From Bicyclus anynana (taxonomy: Eukaryota > Arthropoda > Insecta > Lepidoptera > Nymphalidae): a stretch of DNA of 64,000 nucleotides. The stretch's first letter is position 1, and every line of letters starts with the position of its first letter. The translations under genes were made by a program, and so were the position numbers. Below, piece by piece: positions 63,279 through 64,000 of the stretch. The stretch covers positions 4,092,001-4,156,000 of the forward strand of contig NC_069110.1 in assembly GCF_947172395.1 (NCBI RefSeq), written 5' to 3'. Below the pieces are notes generated by a model. That model worked only from the letters and a program-made list of their open reading frames with translations. It searched no databases and was not told the DNA's origin.

Positions 63279-63649
63279 GATCGACATTCGGGGTGTAAAG
63301 CTAGCGACTGCACTCCGCAACGGAGTCAAAGCAGCTATGTATGAAAGCAGCTGCTCATATGGGGGAGGTCTAGAACTCAAACGAAGTGCACTAAAGGAAG
63401 ACCCTTGGCCCACAGCAGAATGGCCACCCTATTGTCTACCTCAATCAACATTCGAGCAACTGAAACAGAGTGTAGAGAAGGCGAAGGCAGCATTACAAGA
63501 CAGATCAGGACTTTTGGGCACAGCGACAGCGTTCGGTGACTTCTACGGGGGACAGTTAGGTCAAGATACGACCGGTACAAACTTAGGCTTCATACGTACA
63601 AGGAAAGATGACTCAATGATAGGATCTGTGGATAAAATCAAAGGATTAG
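63279..63649 (+). CDS. Internal coding exon of an unrecognised gene extending past the window
   Basis: A 371-base open segment has a clean acceptor (GTGTTTGTTTCAG) and donor (GGATTAG|GTGAGA). It enters in phase 2 and leaves in phase 1. Translation starts IDIRGVKLATALRNGVKAAM. It contains two cysteines (SSCSYGGG, PPYCLP), a tryptophan-proline patch (EDPWPTAEWPP) and a glycine-rich part (FGDFYGGQLGQDTTGTNLGF). I do not recognise the family. The longer ORF to 63810 runs into the intron. Its 5' exons could lie towards 49 kb, but nothing proves this. Confidence 0.65.
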
Positions 63650-64000
63650 GTGAGATACAATTCTTTATTAATGAAAATGCGTTGTATGAGATGATCAGTT
63701 CAATAAACAGTGGTAACAGGCTAAGAGCATTTATGAATTCGGTACATATTATTTCAGAAAAAGGGAATCAAGTTATTTTAAATACAACAAATTTTGTATA
63801 TAAAAAGTAAAAATACCGTACATACCATAGGAAAGTACGCTTGCCAATTATGGAATTAGGACCGTGGTTTCAAGGAAGAGAGTAGGTTTCAAGGGTCTAA
63901 ATCCTCAATTTTCCTTGTATAAGTTACAGTTATTCTAGACTAAACTTATGTAATTTTGTTGAATTTCGATTTGCACAGGACTTAATAGTTAAACATAATC

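Overview
The window is eukaryotic nuclear DNA and looks like a moth or butterfly (Lepidoptera). It is AT-rich and gene-poor, its introns are large and full of transposons, and two or three tRNA-derived SINE families occur as dozens of copies on both strands. Short Helitron-like elements with 5' TC and 3' CTAG ends, RTE- and Jockey-type non-LTR retrotransposons, and mariner and Harbinger relics are also present. This assignment is inferred from the repeat repertoire and the encoded protein; no species is named.

One gene can be followed exon by exon: a succinate dehydrogenase flavoprotein subunit (SDHA)-like gene on the + strand, from about 24.49 kb to 47.43 kb. Twelve well-phased coding exons (26086-47427) give about 615 residues from the FAD-binding Rossmann motif to the C-terminal arginine-x-tyrosine. 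Two small upstream exons (24487-24491 and 24591-24639) would encode a typical mitochondrial presequence but join one base out of frame, so the N-terminus is unresolved. The FAD-attachment histidine and catalytic residues are kept, but several segments differ from canonical SDHA, as expected of a diverged paralogue. About 20 kb of the 23 kb gene is intron, mostly transposons.

Region by region: 0.5-1.1 kb, Helitron-like units with GGGTA repeats; 5.6-8.7 kb, a Jockey-type LINE broken by a small repeat, a SINE and a 1.68-kb near-perfect palindrome; 11.5-12.6 kb, a duplicated foldback unit and a MITE; 13.5-18.5 kb, a SINE split by an RTE LINE that is itself split by a palindromic element with a roughly 130-bp minisatellite; 19-24 kb, SINEs and degenerate repeats; 24.5-47.4 kb, the SDHA-like gene; 44.8-46.0 kb (last intron), a dead mariner; 49.0-49.6 kb, a possible TATA-type promoter with two 5' exons; 51.2-52.7 kb, foldback and TIR elements; 54.9-56.15 kb, a complete TIR element with an exact 8-bp target duplication and the first part of a THAP zinc finger; 57-63 kb, mostly unassigned; 63.28-63.65 kb, a likely internal exon of an unrecognised gene running off the window.

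The SDHA-like gene is the only one whose role can be stated. Most other structure is a layered record of transposition, with several insertions ordered in time by nesting and target-site duplications.
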